In this document: positions 1 to 9,071 of the stretch, one piece after another
Position numbering within the stretch: position 1 is the first letter of the stretch
Layout: each line of letters begins with the position of its first letter
Assembly: GCA_963668445.1 (NCBI GenBank)
Contig: OY764335.1
Location: 1,488,001 to 1,552,000, forward strand
Direction: 5' to 3'
DNA from: Poriferisulfidus sp963668445
GTDB lineage: Bacteria; Pseudomonadota; Gammaproteobacteria; Poriferisulfidales; Poriferisulfidaceae
Length of the DNA stretch: 64,000 bases
Position numbers and translations under genes: made by a program
The notes under the pieces: model-generated
The model's input: the letters and a program-made list of their open reading frames with translations, nothing else
What the model was told of the DNA's origin: nothing
The model's database searches: none

Positions 1-1378
1 CGCCAACCAGCGCTTGCAGGTTGCCGTCGTAGGCGTAATGCCAGGCGCGCATCCAGCGCGCTCCGGTGATCCTGCGTTCCATCCGTTCGCCAATGATGTC
101 CAGATAGCGGCCGGCCTCCTGCTCGTCCAGGCCGCCGGCCTGCAGGCCGCGATGCGCCATGGGCAGCAGCGTCTGCTGCACCAGTTCGCCCAACTTGTAC
201 TCTTCGCCGTCGCTCCACACGACTTTGGCGTCCAGTCCGGACCGGGCGGCCCGATAGAAGTTCTCGCGCGCCGTCGCGAACGGCAGTTGCCGATGGAAGT
301 CCTCGCCGTCTTCCAGCGCCGCCATCATCAGGCCCACATACAGCGCCAGATTCGCAATCATGTCGATTTCCGTCGGCCCCGACGCCATGACGCGGTGTTC
401 GATGCGCAGGTGCGGCACGTCCTCTTCAACGCTGATCAGCGGGCGCGTCCAGCGCCAGATGGTGCCGTTATGCAACCGCAGATGCAGGAACTGCTCGTCG
501 TCGTCCTCGAAGGTCTGCGGCAGGATCACCGGAAACGACGCCAGATTCTCGTCGAAGAACTCGAACAGCGACTCTCGGGCGTAGCCGCTGCCGCAGCTGA
601 CCCGACCGATCTTCTGCTGCGTACGCGACGCCAAGCCGCGCAAGCTGATCGCCTGTTCGAACAGCGGCACGCGCGTCTCGTCCCATAAATCCATGCCGAA
701 CAGGAACGGCGCATTGCAGGATACGCCCACCGTCACCGCCATCAGCGCGACCGACGCGTTGTACGCCTCCACGGCACGGGACTGCGGCACCTGCAGATGC
801 AACTGGAACGACGTGCAGCCGGATTCCAGCATCACATCCTCGTGCAGGCTCGACAAATGGTTCCGCCCGCGAATGTCGATCTGCAAGGGCCGCCCCTTGC
901 GCAATTCCATGATCCGTTCGTTCAGCACCCGGTAGCGCTTCATCAGGCTCATGCTGTCCAGCGTCAGATCTCTTTCCTGCACGGTCGGCAGAATGCCGAT
1001 CATGCCCAGCCGGATGTCCATGGATTCCGCCACGTCCGACGCGAGCTTCCACGTCTCGCCCAACTGCCGGTGCAGCGTCGCCAGCATGCCGGGACCGACC
1101 CGGTGCGGCTCGGTGTTGAACTCCACATTGAAGCGCGACAGCTCCGGCAGGCACAGCGGATCGTCCATGCGCTCCAGATAGGCTTCGTTGTGCGGCAGCG
1201 GATGGCAGTCGAGATCGATCAGCCACGCCTCCAGTTCGAAGCCCACCTTGTACGTGTGCTCGTCGAAGCGCTGCGCCTTGAACCACGTGCCCAGCAGTTC
1301 CGTTTCGCGCTGCAGCGCCTGTTGGAACCGTTCCGCATCCGCGGCACTGAACCGGTCCGTACGGATTTCGTCACCCAC
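1..1378 (-). CDS. Glutamate-cysteine ligase, GCS2 family (C-terminus beyond window)
   Basis: The frame is open from a GTG at 1378 to the window edge (about 459 codons visible), so the C-terminus is missing. It reads as a GCS2-type glutamate-cysteine ligase, the ATP-dependent cytoplasmic enzyme that makes gamma-glutamylcysteine, the first step to glutathione. Supporting stretches are KVGFELEAWLID near residue 44 and RFNVEFNTEP near residue 82, both typical of the carboxylate-amine ligase fold. The GTG start overlaps the end of argA by 8 nt, so the two are probably co-transcribed. A YbdK-like carboxylate-amine ligase of unknown substrate is the alternative. The family call is firm, the exact substrate less so. 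Confidence 0.8.
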   Translation of the reverse strand, partial: MGDEIRTDRFSAADAERFQQALQRETELLGTWFKAQRFDEHTYKVGFELEAWLIDLDCHPLPHNEAYLERMDDPLCLPELSRFNVEFNTEPHRVGPGMLATLHRQLGETWKLASDVAESMDIRLGMIGILPTVQERDLTLDSMSLMKRYRVLNERIMELRKGRPLQIDIRGRNHLSSLHEDVMLESGCTSFQLHLQVPQSRAVEAYNASVALMAVTVGVSCNAPFLFGMDLWDETRVPLFEQAISLRGLASRTQQKIGRVSCGSGYARESLFEFFDENLASFPVILPQTFEDDDEQFLHLRLHNGTIWRWTRPLISVEEDVPHLRIEHRVMASGPTEIDMIANLALYVGLMMAALEDGEDFHRQLPFATARENFYRAARSGLDAKVVWSDGEEYKLGELVQQTLLPMAHRGLQAGGLDEQEAGRYLDIIGERMERRITGARWMRAWHYAYDGNLQALVG

Positions 1379-2666
1379 GGGCAGGCTCCAGCGTTTTGAT
1401 CAGCACCCGGGCGTTGCGGCGGTTGTTGTAGAACTTGCGCCGCGGCAACGTGCGCGGCGGTGCCGGCCGGAAGCCCCGCTCCCGGAACCAGTGCATGGCT
1501 TGCGTCGTCAGCACGCACAAGGCTCCGAAGCCCTGCTGCAAGGCATGCGCCTCGCAGTCGGCCAGCACGGCACGCCCGAAGCCTTCCCCCCGATAGTCCG
1601 GATGCACCGCCAGGCAGACCAGTTCCGCGTGCGTCGCATCCAGCGGATGCAGTCCGGCACAAGCCGCAATCAGCCCGTCCAGCGCCACGACCCGGAAATT
1701 ATGCACGTGCAGTTCCAGTTCCTCCCGGGTCCTCGCCACCAAGGCGCCCTGTTCGATCAGCGGCGCGATCAAAGCCATCATGCCGCCGATATCCGTCGCT
1801 TCCGCCTGCCGGGGCGCGTGCGGCTCGGTGCGGGTAATCATCAACCCGCTGCCGTCGCGCGTGAACAGCTCCTGCAGCAGCGCCCCGTCCTGCCGCGCAT
1901 CCAAGAGATGGATGCGCTCGACCGACGACAGGCTGGCATCGACCGCGCCTTGCAGCATGCTGCGCTGCGTGTCCGACAGCCGGCGGCGCTTGAGCATGGC
2001 CAGAGCTTCGCCGGACGTCATCTGCCGCAGCCGGCCGTGCCGGGCGCGCAAGGGGGGCTCCGTATGCATGTAGATCAGCTTGTCGGCGCCGACGGACTGC
2101 GCGACGGTCCGCGCCAACTCCGCGGCATTGAGGTTGAACATCTCGCCCGTCGGCGAATAGCCCAGCGGCGGCAGCAGCAGCAGCGCATCCTGCGCCAGCA
2201 GTTCGCGCATCGCATCGGCATCGATGCGCCGCACCTCGCCGGTGTGCTCGAAATCGATGCCCTCGCGAATCCCGCGCGGCTTCGCCGCCACCAAATTGCC
2301 GGTCAGCACCCGCAGCTGCATGCCCGCCATCGGCGTGTTCTGCAGCCCTTGCGACAGCCGCGCCTGGATTTCCGTCTGCGCCGCACCGACCACGGCCCGC
2401 ACCGTCGGCATGTCGGCCGCCCGCGTGATGCGGCAGCCCGCATGGAACACCGAGCCCGGCAACTCCCGGTGCAACCGGCCGCGAACGCCGAAGACCAGCG
2501 CGATCCGGATGCCGAGTGCGTGCAATTGCGCAATATCCTGCAGCAGCGCGTCGGCGCCCGCATGCTCCAGCGCCGTGCCGTCCAGGCACAGCACGAACGT
2601 CCGCCCCCGATGGGCATGGATGTAGGGCACGGTGTGCCGAAACCCTTGGAGGTCGAGAATGGCCAT
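1371..2666 (-). CDS. argA: N-acetylglutamate synthase ArgA
   Basis: This 431-residue protein transfers acetyl from acetyl-CoA to glutamate, the first step of arginine synthesis. An amino-acid-kinase-like regulatory domain fills roughly residues 1-270, with the N-terminal signature GFRHTVPYIHAHRGRTFV. A GNAT acetyltransferase domain follows, with the acetyl-CoA loop HPDYRGEGFGRAVL and a typical MHWFRERGF segment. The start MAILDLQGFRH at 2666 is chosen because GGAAGA lies just upstream and because it matches E. coli ArgA length; an ATG at 2690 would run into the divergent promoter. Other arginine genes (argD, argF) lie about 7 kb away. Confidence 0.92.
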   Translation of the reverse strand: MAILDLQGFRHTVPYIHAHRGRTFVLCLDGTALEHAGADALLQDIAQLHALGIRIALVFGVRGRLHRELPGSVFHAGCRITRAADMPTVRAVVGAAQTEIQARLSQGLQNTPMAGMQLRVLTGNLVAAKPRGIREGIDFEHTGEVRRIDADAMRELLAQDALLLLPPLGYSPTGEMFNLNAAELARTVAQSVGADKLIYMHTEPPLRARHGRLRQMTSGEALAMLKRRRLSDTQRSMLQGAVDASLSSVERIHLLDARQDGALLQELFTRDGSGLMITRTEPHAPRQAEATDIGGMMALIAPLIEQGALVARTREELELHVHNFRVVALDGLIAACAGLHPLDATHAELVCLAVHPDYRGEGFGRAVLADCEAHALQQGFGALCVLTTQAMHWFRERGFRPAPPRTLPRRKFYNNRRNARVLIKTLEPARG

Positions 2667-2697
2667 GAATAGTCTTCCGGTCCGACGCAATGCGTCC

Positions 2698-2706
2698 TGC
2701 TATATT
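2698..2706 (+). promoter_or_regulatory. Extended -10 promoter for the RibD-like gene
   Basis: TGC-TATATT lies 26 nt before the ATG at 2732, in the gap between divergent genes. No good -35 is visible, as is usual for extended -10 promoters. It argues against the upstream ATG at 2690, which would precede the promoter. Confidence 0.45.
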
Positions 2707-2731
2707 GTACGACCGAGCCGTACGCCGCCGC

Positions 2732-3553
2732 ATGCCCGCCCATCTCACACGCCTGTACCCGCCGCCCGCCGCCCAGCAGCCGCTCGCGGGCCTGTGCCTT
2801 GGACACCGCCTGACCGAGCAGCATCGAGCCACGCATGCGTACATCTACAGCAGCTTCATCATGAGCCTCGACGGCGCTCTGGCCGTCTCGAACGACTGCG
2901 GCGGCTGGGTGCATCCGGACACCCTCACCGACCCGCGGGATCTGCGGCTGCTGTGCGAACTGATGGCCCAAGCCGATTGCCTGATCACCAGCGGCAGCTA
3001 TCTGCGCGACTTGCAGCGCGGCTCGCTGGGCAATCTGCTGCAACTGCCGTCCGGGGCGCATTACCAGGACTTGCGGGCGTACCGCGCCCGCCGCCACGCC
3101 ACCCCGCATCCGGCGGTTCTGGTCGTCAGCCGCACCTTGGACTTCGCCGTTCCCTCTTCCATCGCCGACCATCGGCAGACCCTGCATGTGCTGGCGCCCG
3201 CCTGCGCACCCATGCAGCGGATCCGGAAACTGCAACAGCAAAACGTGCACGTGGTCGTCACCCAAGACTCGAGATGGGTCGGCAGCGCCGCCATCGCCCA
3301 TCAGCTCAAGGCGCTCGGCGCCCGCACCGCCTATCTGTTCTGCGGCCCGCAATTGAACGGCACCCTGCTGCGCGCCGGGATGCTCCGACGGGTCTACCTG
3401 ACCTGGCTGCACCGCCTGCAAGGCGGCAGGCCGCTGACGGTCGGCTCTTTCCTGCCGGCGCAGAAGGCCTTCGACCTGAGGCTTCAGGAGCTCTACATGG
3501 CGGAAGCCGAAGCCCGGCTGCCCAGCTTCTGGCTCGGCTGCTTCAAGCCCTGA
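2732..3553 (+). CDS. RibD C-terminal-domain reductase (DHFR-like fold)
   Basis: This 273-residue protein belongs to the RibD_C/dihydrofolate reductase-like family, NADPH-dependent reductases that include the pyrimidine reductase of riboflavin synthesis. Family features seen are an early YSSFIMSLDGALA strand, then ADCLITSGSYLRDL, VLVVSRTLDF and AYLFCGPQLNGTLLRAGMLRRVYLT, the usual nucleotide-binding and C-terminal motifs. It lacks the RibD deaminase domain, so it is a stand-alone reductase whose substrate cannot be read from the sequence. The start at 2732 is preferred over 2690 because a likely -10 lies at 2701-2706. It converges on amiC, ending 1 nt before that gene's stop. Confidence 0.75.
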   Translation: MPAHLTRLYPPPAAQQPLAGLCLGHRLTEQHRATHAYIYSSFIMSLDGALAVSNDCGGWVHPDTLTDPRDLRLLCELMAQADCLITSGSYLRDLQRGSLGNLLQLPSGAHYQDLRAYRARRHATPHPAVLVVSRTLDFAVPSSIADHRQTLHVLAPACAPMQRIRKLQQQNVHVVVTQDSRWVGSAAIAHQLKALGARTAYLFCGPQLNGTLLRAGMLRRVYLTWLHRLQGGRPLTVGSFLPAQKAFDLRLQELYMAEAEARLPSFWLGCFKP

Positions 3554-3554
3554 C

Positions 3555-4727
3555 TCAGCTGTAGTCCGGCACCTTGCGCAAATAGTCGCGGATGCCATTG
3601 CGCAAGGCCAGCGCAACCTTGCGCTGATGCGCTGCGGAACGCAGCAGCTTCTCCTCCTGCGCATTGGAGATGAAGCCGGTCTCGACCAGAATGGACGGAA
3701 TGTCCGGCGCCTTCAGCACCGCAAACGCCGCCCGCTCCACGCGGGAGCTGTGCAGCTTGCCCACCTGCCGCATCGACTTCAGCATGGAGCGGCCCGCATG
3801 CATGCTGTATTCCTCGGTCGCCTTCTGGGACATGTCCAGCATCGTCTCCTGCACGGTCGGGTTCCGGTCGGCGAGGTCCACGCCGCCCTTCAGATCGGCC
3901 GCGTTTTCGCGGTCCGCCAGCCAGCTCGCATGGGCGCTGCTCGCCCCCCGATGCGACACCATGTAGACCGACGAGCCGCGGGCGCTCTTGCGCTGCGCCG
4001 CATCTGCATGCACGGAAATGAACAGGTCGGCATGGCGGCGGCGGGCCAAGCGGGTGCGCTCGTGCAGCCGCAGATAGACGTCCCGGTTGCGGGTCAGATG
4101 CGGCGTAATGCCGGGCTCCGCCTTCAACAGCGCATGCAGCTTCCGCGAAATCGACAGCACCACGTCCTTCTCCCGCGTCTTCTTCCGCCCGACCGCGCCC
4201 GGATCCTTGCCGCCATGGCCCGGATCGATGGCAATGATCCATGTCTTCTTCGCCTGCTTGGCTCCTTGCGGCGGCGGCGGCTTTTTGGGCTTCGCGGCCG
4301 GCTCGGCCGCCGGCGCCGCCGGCGGCCGCATCTTGAAATCCACTACGATCCGGTCGCGGCGCCCGTCCGTCGTCGGCCACTTGTTGACTTCAACCGGCGC
4401 CATCTTGCGCAAGTCCAGCACCAGTCTGAGTTCCTTCCCGACATGCGTACGCAAGTGCCTGACGACGCCGTTCTTGTGGAAAGCTTGCCGCCCGATACGA
4501 GCGATTTCCGCCCCCTTGATATCCACATAGAAGCGCGGCGGATTGTCGATGACGGAATAGTTGTACTGGTCGGGCCGGAGCCTGCCATTGAACTCGAACA
4601 CCACCCGGTTGCGGTCGCGCGTCACGCTATGGCGCACACCGACCAGTCGGCGGCCCGCCGCCGCAAGCGCCGGGAAAGCCAGCGGCAAGCCTGCCAGCAA
4701 CTGCAGGAAGCGACGGCGCGTCAGCAT
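3555..4727 (-). CDS. amiC: N-acetylmuramoyl-L-alanine amidase AmiC
   Basis: This periplasmic zinc amidase cleaves septal peptidoglycan cross-bridge peptides during cell separation. The 390-residue protein begins with a Tat-type signal (TRRRFLQLLAGLPLAFPALA), followed by an AMIN domain (about residues 28-130). A Pro/Lys-rich linker comes next, then an Amidase_3 domain (about 165-385). Zinc and catalytic motifs are visible: IAIDPGHGGKDPGA, LFISVHADA and ILVETGFISN. A twin-arginine signal is known for AmiC. The gene sits downstream of tsaE and nnrED on the same strand, a common proteobacterial order (nnrD-tsaE-ami-mutL), although mutL is not here. Confidence 0.92.
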   Translation of the reverse strand: MLTRRRFLQLLAGLPLAFPALAAAGRRLVGVRHSVTRDRNRVVFEFNGRLRPDQYNYSVIDNPPRFYVDIKGAEIARIGRQAFHKNGVVRHLRTHVGKELRLVLDLRKMAPVEVNKWPTTDGRRDRIVVDFKMRPPAAPAAEPAAKPKKPPPPQGAKQAKKTWIIAIDPGHGGKDPGAVGRKKTREKDVVLSISRKLHALLKAEPGITPHLTRNRDVYLRLHERTRLARRRHADLFISVHADAAQRKSARGSSVYMVSHRGASSAHASWLADRENAADLKGGVDLADRNPTVQETMLDMSQKATEEYSMHAGRSMLKSMRQVGKLHSSRVERAAFAVLKAPDIPSILVETGFISNAQEEKLLRSAAHQRKVALALRNGIRDYLRKVPDYS

Positions 4728-4757
4728 GGTTTTAAATTGTAACTGAACCGCTCGACG

Positions 4758-5213
4758 CTAGCTGCCGCATCGCGCCAGCAGCTTGCGGCCGCGCTCGCTC
4801 AGCGGCTCGGCCTGTACGCGCCGCGCCTGTTCGGCATCGCCATGCGCAAAACGCAGGCGCACATCCGATTGCGCGTCCATGCCGGGCCAGCGCTCCGGCC
4901 ATTCCACCAGCAGCGCCACGCCGCCGTCTAGCATCTCCCGCAGTCCCAGTTCCTCCAGCTCCTGAGTCTCCTGCACACGGTACAGGTCCACATGGTAAAT
5001 CTGGAAGCCTCCCGCCTCGTACGGCTCCACCAGCGTATACGTCGGGCTCGGCACGACCCCTTGGTGCCCGAGGGCCCGCAGAAACGCCCGCGTCCAGGTC
5101 GTCTTGCCGGCGCCCAGCGTTCCTTCCAGCATGATGATGCACGGCTCGCGCATGGCGCGCGCCATCGCCGCCGCGTGCGCTTCCGTCCGCTCCTGGGAAT
5201 CCAGTTCGATCAT
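4758..5213 (-). CDS. tsaE: tRNA threonylcarbamoyladenosine biosynthesis ATPase TsaE
   Basis: TsaE is the P-loop ATPase that assists TsaB/TsaD in forming t6A37 on ANN-decoding tRNAs in the cytoplasm. The 151-residue protein has the Walker A motif LEGTLGAGKTTWTRAFLRAL, the conserved SPTYTLVEPYE and FQIYHVDLYR stretches, and a Walker B-like LLVEWPERW. The ATG at 5213 overlaps the stop of nnrED (ATGA), indicating translational coupling. Longer frames upstream start inside nnrED and are not needed. Confidence 0.93.
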   Translation of the reverse strand: MIELDSQERTEAHAAAMARAMREPCIIMLEGTLGAGKTTWTRAFLRALGHQGVVPSPTYTLVEPYEAGGFQIYHVDLYRVQETQELEELGLREMLDGGVALLVEWPERWPGMDAQSDVRLRFAHGDAEQARRVQAEPLSERGRKLLARCGS

Positions 5214-6706
5214 GTTCGCCCGTCCGCAGGCTCCGCCAGCGTGCACAGGTGCGGCAGCAAATCGCCGGCCAGCATGCCGTGCCGTCCCTGCCGCCCCGCC
5301 TGCATGGCGGCCGCCGCGTGCAGGCAGACCCCCATGCGGGCCGCTTGCGCCAAGCCGATGCCTTGGCCCAACAGCGACGCAATCACGCCCGTCAGAACGT
5401 CTCCGACGCCCGCCGTCGCCATGCCCGGATGGCTTTCGGCGCCGACGCCGATACGGCCCGAATCGTCCGCCACCAGCGTCCCGCAGCCTTTGAGGACGAC
5501 CGCGCCGCCGTACTGCCGCTGCATCCGTTCGACGGCCGCAAAGCGATCCTGTTGCACGGTACGGCTGTCACCTCCGAGCAAGACGCCCGCCTCGCCCGGA
5601 TGCGGCGTCAGAACCCAGTCCGAACGCACTTGCGGATCGGTCGCCAAAAGCCGCAGCGCATCCGCATCGACGACCAGCGGCTGCCGCATCTCCCGCACCG
5701 CCGCCAGCATTTCGCGCGCCCACGCATCCTGCCCCAGTCCAGGCCCGATGGCGATGATGTCCGCTGTTGCCGCCAGCCGCTGCAGCGCCAGCCGGTCCAC
5801 CACGGCATGGCGCATCAACTCCGGCATCGAACCCGACGCCTGCACCGCCTCCGGCGGCTGCGCCAGACTGACCAGGCCGCTTCCGCAGCGCAACGCGCTG
5901 CCGCCGCATAATTCGGCCGCGCCTTGGAATCCAGCCTGCCCCCCGACCACCAGCACATGCCCGTACTGGCCCTTATGCGAATTTCGGCGGCGAGGACGCA
6001 GTCCGCCGCGTACGCTATCCCAATCCATCAGTTCGACCTGCACCGGCTCGCCGGCCTCGCGCTGCGTCCGCTCAAAGCCTTCCGCATCGACATCCAAGCC
6101 GCAGAACTCGATCCGCCCGGCATGATCCGGCCCGTCCGCGGTGTACAGGCCGCGCTTGCGGGCGATGAAGGTCGCCGTGCTGTCGGCGCGCACGGTCGCA
6201 GGGCTGGCGACGCCGGTGTCCGCGCACAGTCCGGACGGAATGTCCATCGCCACGACCGGGGCTGAAGCGCGGTTGATCTGCCCGATCGCAGCCGCCCAAT
6301 CCCCTTCCGGAGCCCGGGACAGCCCGGTGCCCAGCAAAGCATCCACCACCAATTCTTCGGCGGCTTCCTGCTCCGGAGCGAACGGCTGCATGGGCACGCC
6401 GCCGCGGCGCGCCTCTTCGCATGCAATGCGGGCATCGCCCTGCAACGCCTCGTCCGGCGCCAGCTGCACCACGCGCACCGCCTTGCCGGCCTCCTGCATC
6501 CGGGCCGCCGCCAGATAGCCGTCTCCGGCATTGTTGCCGACTCCCGCATAGACGACCGCGTTGGAGCATCCCGGATAACGCGCTCGGATCCATTGCCAGG
6601 CCGCATCCGCTGCCCGCGTCATCAGCGCGAATCCGGCGATGCCTTGGCGCTCCATCGCGTCGCGGTCGATCGCCCGCGACTGCGCCGCGCTGTACAACGC
6701 GCTCAC
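5210..6706 (-). CDS. nnrD: Bifunctional NAD(P)H-hydrate epimerase/dehydratase (YjeF)
   Basis: This 498-residue fusion repairs hydrated NADH and NADPH. The N-terminal half (about residues 1-215) is the epimerase, with VVYAGVGNNAGDGYLAARM. The C-terminal half (about 225-498) is the ADP/ATP-dependent dehydratase of the ribokinase superfamily, with YGHVLVVGGQAG, LTPHPGEAGVLLG and the catalytic-region motif GMATAGVGDVLTGVIASLL. The GTG start at 6706 overlaps the stop of the upstream hyuB-like gene (GTGA). It is followed directly by tsaE with a 4-nt overlap, so transcription and translation are probably coupled through the run. Confidence 0.92.
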   Translation of the reverse strand: MSALYSAAQSRAIDRDAMERQGIAGFALMTRAADAAWQWIRARYPGCSNAVVYAGVGNNAGDGYLAAARMQEAGKAVRVVQLAPDEALQGDARIACEEARRGGVPMQPFAPEQEAAEELVVDALLGTGLSRAPEGDWAAAIGQINRASAPVVAMDIPSGLCADTGVASPATVRADSTATFIARKRGLYTADGPDHAGRIEFCGLDVDAEGFERTQREAGEPVQVELMDWDSVRGGLRPRRRNSHKGQYGHVLVVGGQAGFQGAAELCGGSALRCGSGLVSLAQPPEAVQASGSMPELMRHAVVDRLALQRLAATADIIAIGPGLGQDAWAREMLAAVREMRQPLVVDADALRLLATDPQVRSDWVLTPHPGEAGVLLGGDSRTVQQDRFAAVERMQRQYGGAVVLKGCGTLVADDSGRIGVGAESHPGMATAGVGDVLTGVIASLLGQGIGLAQAARMGVCLHAAAAMQAGRQGRHGMLAGDLLPHLCTLAEPADGRT

Positions 6707-8238
6707 GCAGGCGTCCCCCAGCCGCCGCCGCCTGGCGTCTCGATGGTCACGCGGTCCCCGGCCGCTGCCGCACGAGTGCATTTGCCGGGCAGGTCCGCAT
6801 CATTCAGGCGATTGCGCCCGACCCTGCCATCCGCGCCTCCATCCGCGCCGGCCGGCGCCAAGCGCCGCCGCTCGGTCAGCAGGCTGAACTGCGCCGCATC
6901 CAGAAATTCGAACTCCCGCACCACGCCGTCGCCGCCGGCGTGCTGCCCGGCGCCTCCCGAACCTCGGCGCAACGCGTAGCGGCGCACCCGTATCGGATAC
7001 GTCTGCTCCAGAACCTCGACCGGCGTGTTGCGCGTGTTGGTCATGTGCGTGTGCCGCCCCGATTGGCCCGGACCGCCCGCATGGGCGCCCGCGCCCCCGG
7101 CCAGCGTCTCGTAATACGCCCACGAAGCCGGACCGCTCGCCCCTGCGGCGAAGTTGTTCATCGTGCCCTGGCCCGCCGCCGGAATCCGCTCCGGCAGTGC
7201 TTGGCGCAAGGCCGCCAGCACCAGTTCCGCAATGCGCATCGAGGTCTCCACATTGCCGGCCGCCACCGCCGCCGGCGGCTGCGCATTCAACAGGCATCCC
7301 GCCGGCGCCTGCAAGTCGATCGCTTCGAAACTGCCCGCGCAGGCAGGCGCATATTCCGGCATCAGGCTGCGGAACGCGAAATAAACCCCGGCCGCCGTTA
7401 CCGGCAGCGGGCAGTTGATAGGCCCGTCGACCTGCGCGTCCGTCCCTTCGAAATCGACGGCAATGCGGCCGTCCTGCGCTCGAACGCAGACCTGCACACG
7501 AATATCCTCATGGCCCAGACCGTCGTCTTCCATCCATTCCGTCGCCGTGTAGGCGCCGTCCGGTATCGCCCGCAAAGCCTGATGCGCCACATCGCGCCCG
7601 TAGGCATTGAGCGCCTCCAGCGCCTGCGCGTAGGCCGCCGCGCCCATCTCCCGGATGCGTTCCCTCAGACGTTCGCATCCGCGCTGGTTCACATGCACTT
7701 GCGCCAGCAGATCGCCGCGCATGTCCCGCGGCGAACGCGTGGCATTGACGATGGCCTCGACCCGGACTTCGTCCACCTGCCCGGCGCGGCAGATAATTTG
7801 CGGCGGCAGAATCAATCCTTCATCCTGCAATGTCCGCGACATCGGCATCGATCCCGGCGCTTCGGCGCCGATGTCCGCATGATGCGCCCGATTGGCAGCA
7901 AATCCCTGCAGCGCCCCGTCCAGAAAGCACGGCGCGATAACCGTCACGTCCGGCAGATGCGTCCCGCCCAGATACGGATCGTTCAGCAGCACGGCATCGC
8001 CGTCCTGCCAATCGAAGCACCCGACCAGATCCCGCATGGCGTACGCCATGCTTCCCAAGTGCACCGGAATGTGCGCGGCCTGCGCCGCTAGCCGCCCGTC
8101 GCCGTCGAAAACGGCGCAGGAGAAATCCAGCCGGTCGCGGATGTTGGGCGAAAACGCCGCGCGCCGCAACGCTGCGCCCATCTCCTCGCAGACCGCCTCC
8201 ATGCGGCTCGCAAAGACGGCGAGAGCGACAGGATCCAT
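6703..8238 (-). CDS. Hydantoinase B / 5-oxoprolinase B family subunit (orphan)
   Basis: This 511-residue protein matches the HyuB/oxoprolinase-B family throughout. Seen are an N-terminal DPVALAVFASRMEAVCEEMG, RDRLDFSCAVFD, DAVLLNDPYLGGTHLPDV, the AANRAHHADIG region, and a glycine-rich C-terminal end (VTIETPGGGGWG). Family members form ATP-dependent amidohydrolases with a HyuA partner, acting on hydantoins, 5-oxoproline or, in related enzymes, ketones. No HyuA gene lies beside it, which is unusual, so the substrate cannot be assigned. The frame stays open far upstream of 8238, but homology begins at this ATG. It overlaps nnrED by 4 nt. Confidence 0.82.
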   Translation of the reverse strand: MDPVALAVFASRMEAVCEEMGAALRRAAFSPNIRDRLDFSCAVFDGDGRLAAQAAHIPVHLGSMAYAMRDLVGCFDWQDGDAVLLNDPYLGGTHLPDVTVIAPCFLDGALQGFAANRAHHADIGAEAPGSMPMSRTLQDEGLILPPQIICRAGQVDEVRVEAIVNATRSPRDMRGDLLAQVHVNQRGCERLRERIREMGAAAYAQALEALNAYGRDVAHQALRAIPDGAYTATEWMEDDGLGHEDIRVQVCVRAQDGRIAVDFEGTDAQVDGPINCPLPVTAAGVYFAFRSLMPEYAPACAGSFEAIDLQAPAGCLLNAQPPAAVAAGNVETSMRIAELVLAALRQALPERIPAAGQGTMNNFAAGASGPASWAYYETLAGGAGAHAGGPGQSGRHTHMTNTRNTPVEVLEQTYPIRVRRYALRRGSGGAGQHAGGDGVVREFEFLDAAQFSLLTERRRLAPAGADGGADGRVGRNRLNDADLPGKCTRAAAAGDRVTIETPGGGGWGTPA

Positions 8239-8349
8239 GGCATACCCCAAATACCGGCAGGTTTTCCAGTTTAGCAAACGGCGGCGCCGGCGCGTCATTC
8301 GGCGCGTCGGCCCCCATGCGTCGAATCGGCCTCCCGCGCCTTCCCCATT

Positions 8350-8358
8350 TGCTACAAT
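8350..8358 (+). promoter_or_regulatory. Extended -10 promoter for the PuuD-like gene
   Basis: TGC-TACAAT within ATTTGCTACAAT lies 28 nt before the ATG at 8386. The same 12-mer recurs upstream of dsrA (35413-35424). No strong -35 is seen. Confidence 0.5.
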
Positions 8359-8385
8359 TCCACCATCACCGCAGGAGGAACTGCC

Positions 8386-8970
8386 ATGCAAAATCCCTTG
8401 AAATCCATCAATGGCACCTTGGGCCTGGGCTTGGCACTGGCCGTCATTCTCGGCTGGGCCGTCAACGGCTTCGCCATTAATCTTGCATCGCTCATCGTAT
8501 GGCTGCATGTGTTCGTCGGCATCATCTGGATCGGGCTGCTGTACTACTTCAACTTCGTGCAGATTCCGGCCGTCGGCGCCGCCTTGGCCGACAGCGACGG
8601 ACCCGGGCCGGCCGCCATCAACAAGTACGTCGCGCCGCGGGCGCTGCTGTGGTTCCGCTGGGCCGCGCTGCTGACCTGGCTGACCGGCGCCGCCGCTCTG
8701 GAAGTCATGAAGATCGGCTTCGTCAACGCCTTCACGCTGGCCAATCCGGGCATCGGCATCGGCGTCTGGCTCGGCACCATCATGCTGCTCAACGTGTGGG
8801 TGCTGATCTGGCCGAACCAGAAGAAGGTGCTCGGCATGGTGGAAGCCACCGACGAAGAGAAGGCCTCCGCCAAGAACATCGCCATGCTGGCCTCGCGCAC
8901 CAACACGCTCCTGTCCATCCCCATGCTGATGTCGATGGTATCGCTCGGCCACGGAGGACTGGCCTTCTGA
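8386..8970 (+). CDS. PuuD-like (urate oxidase N-terminal domain) membrane protein
   Basis: This 194-residue integral membrane protein has about four hydrophobic segments (residues about 13-33, 35-55, 88-108 and 126-145). It resembles the membrane N-terminal domain of PuuD-type urate hydroxylases, with the stretches VWLHVFVGIIWIGLLYYFNF and WFRWAALLTWLTGA. Such stand-alone domains usually lack the cytochrome-like catalytic part, so urate oxidation cannot be claimed. The start has a strong Shine-Dalgarno (GGAGGA, 6 nt from the ATG). A perfect terminator follows, so it is probably a single-gene unit. Confidence 0.72.
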   Translation: MQNPLKSINGTLGLGLALAVILGWAVNGFAINLASLIVWLHVFVGIIWIGLLYYFNFVQIPAVGAALADSDGPGPAAINKYVAPRALLWFRWAALLTWLTGAAALEVMKIGFVNAFTLANPGIGIGVWLGTIMLLNVWVLIWPNQKKVLGMVEATDEEKASAKNIAMLASRTNTLLSIPMLMSMVSLGHGGLAF

Positions 8971-8998
8971 CACGGCTTGACGCTCCGCTCGCAACGAC

Positions 8999-9032
8999 AA
9001 GGCGGCAGCCCAGTCTGCCGCCTTGCCTTTTT
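8999..9032 (+). terminator. Rho-independent terminator after the PuuD-like gene
   Basis: A perfect 10-bp stem (AAGGCGGCAG and CTGCCGCCTT) encloses a 6-nt loop. It is followed by GCCTTTTT, a classical intrinsic terminator that separates this gene from argD. Confidence 0.93.
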
Positions 9033-9071
9033 GATGCCGCGCCCGTGCCGCCGCCCGATCCGACCCGACCC

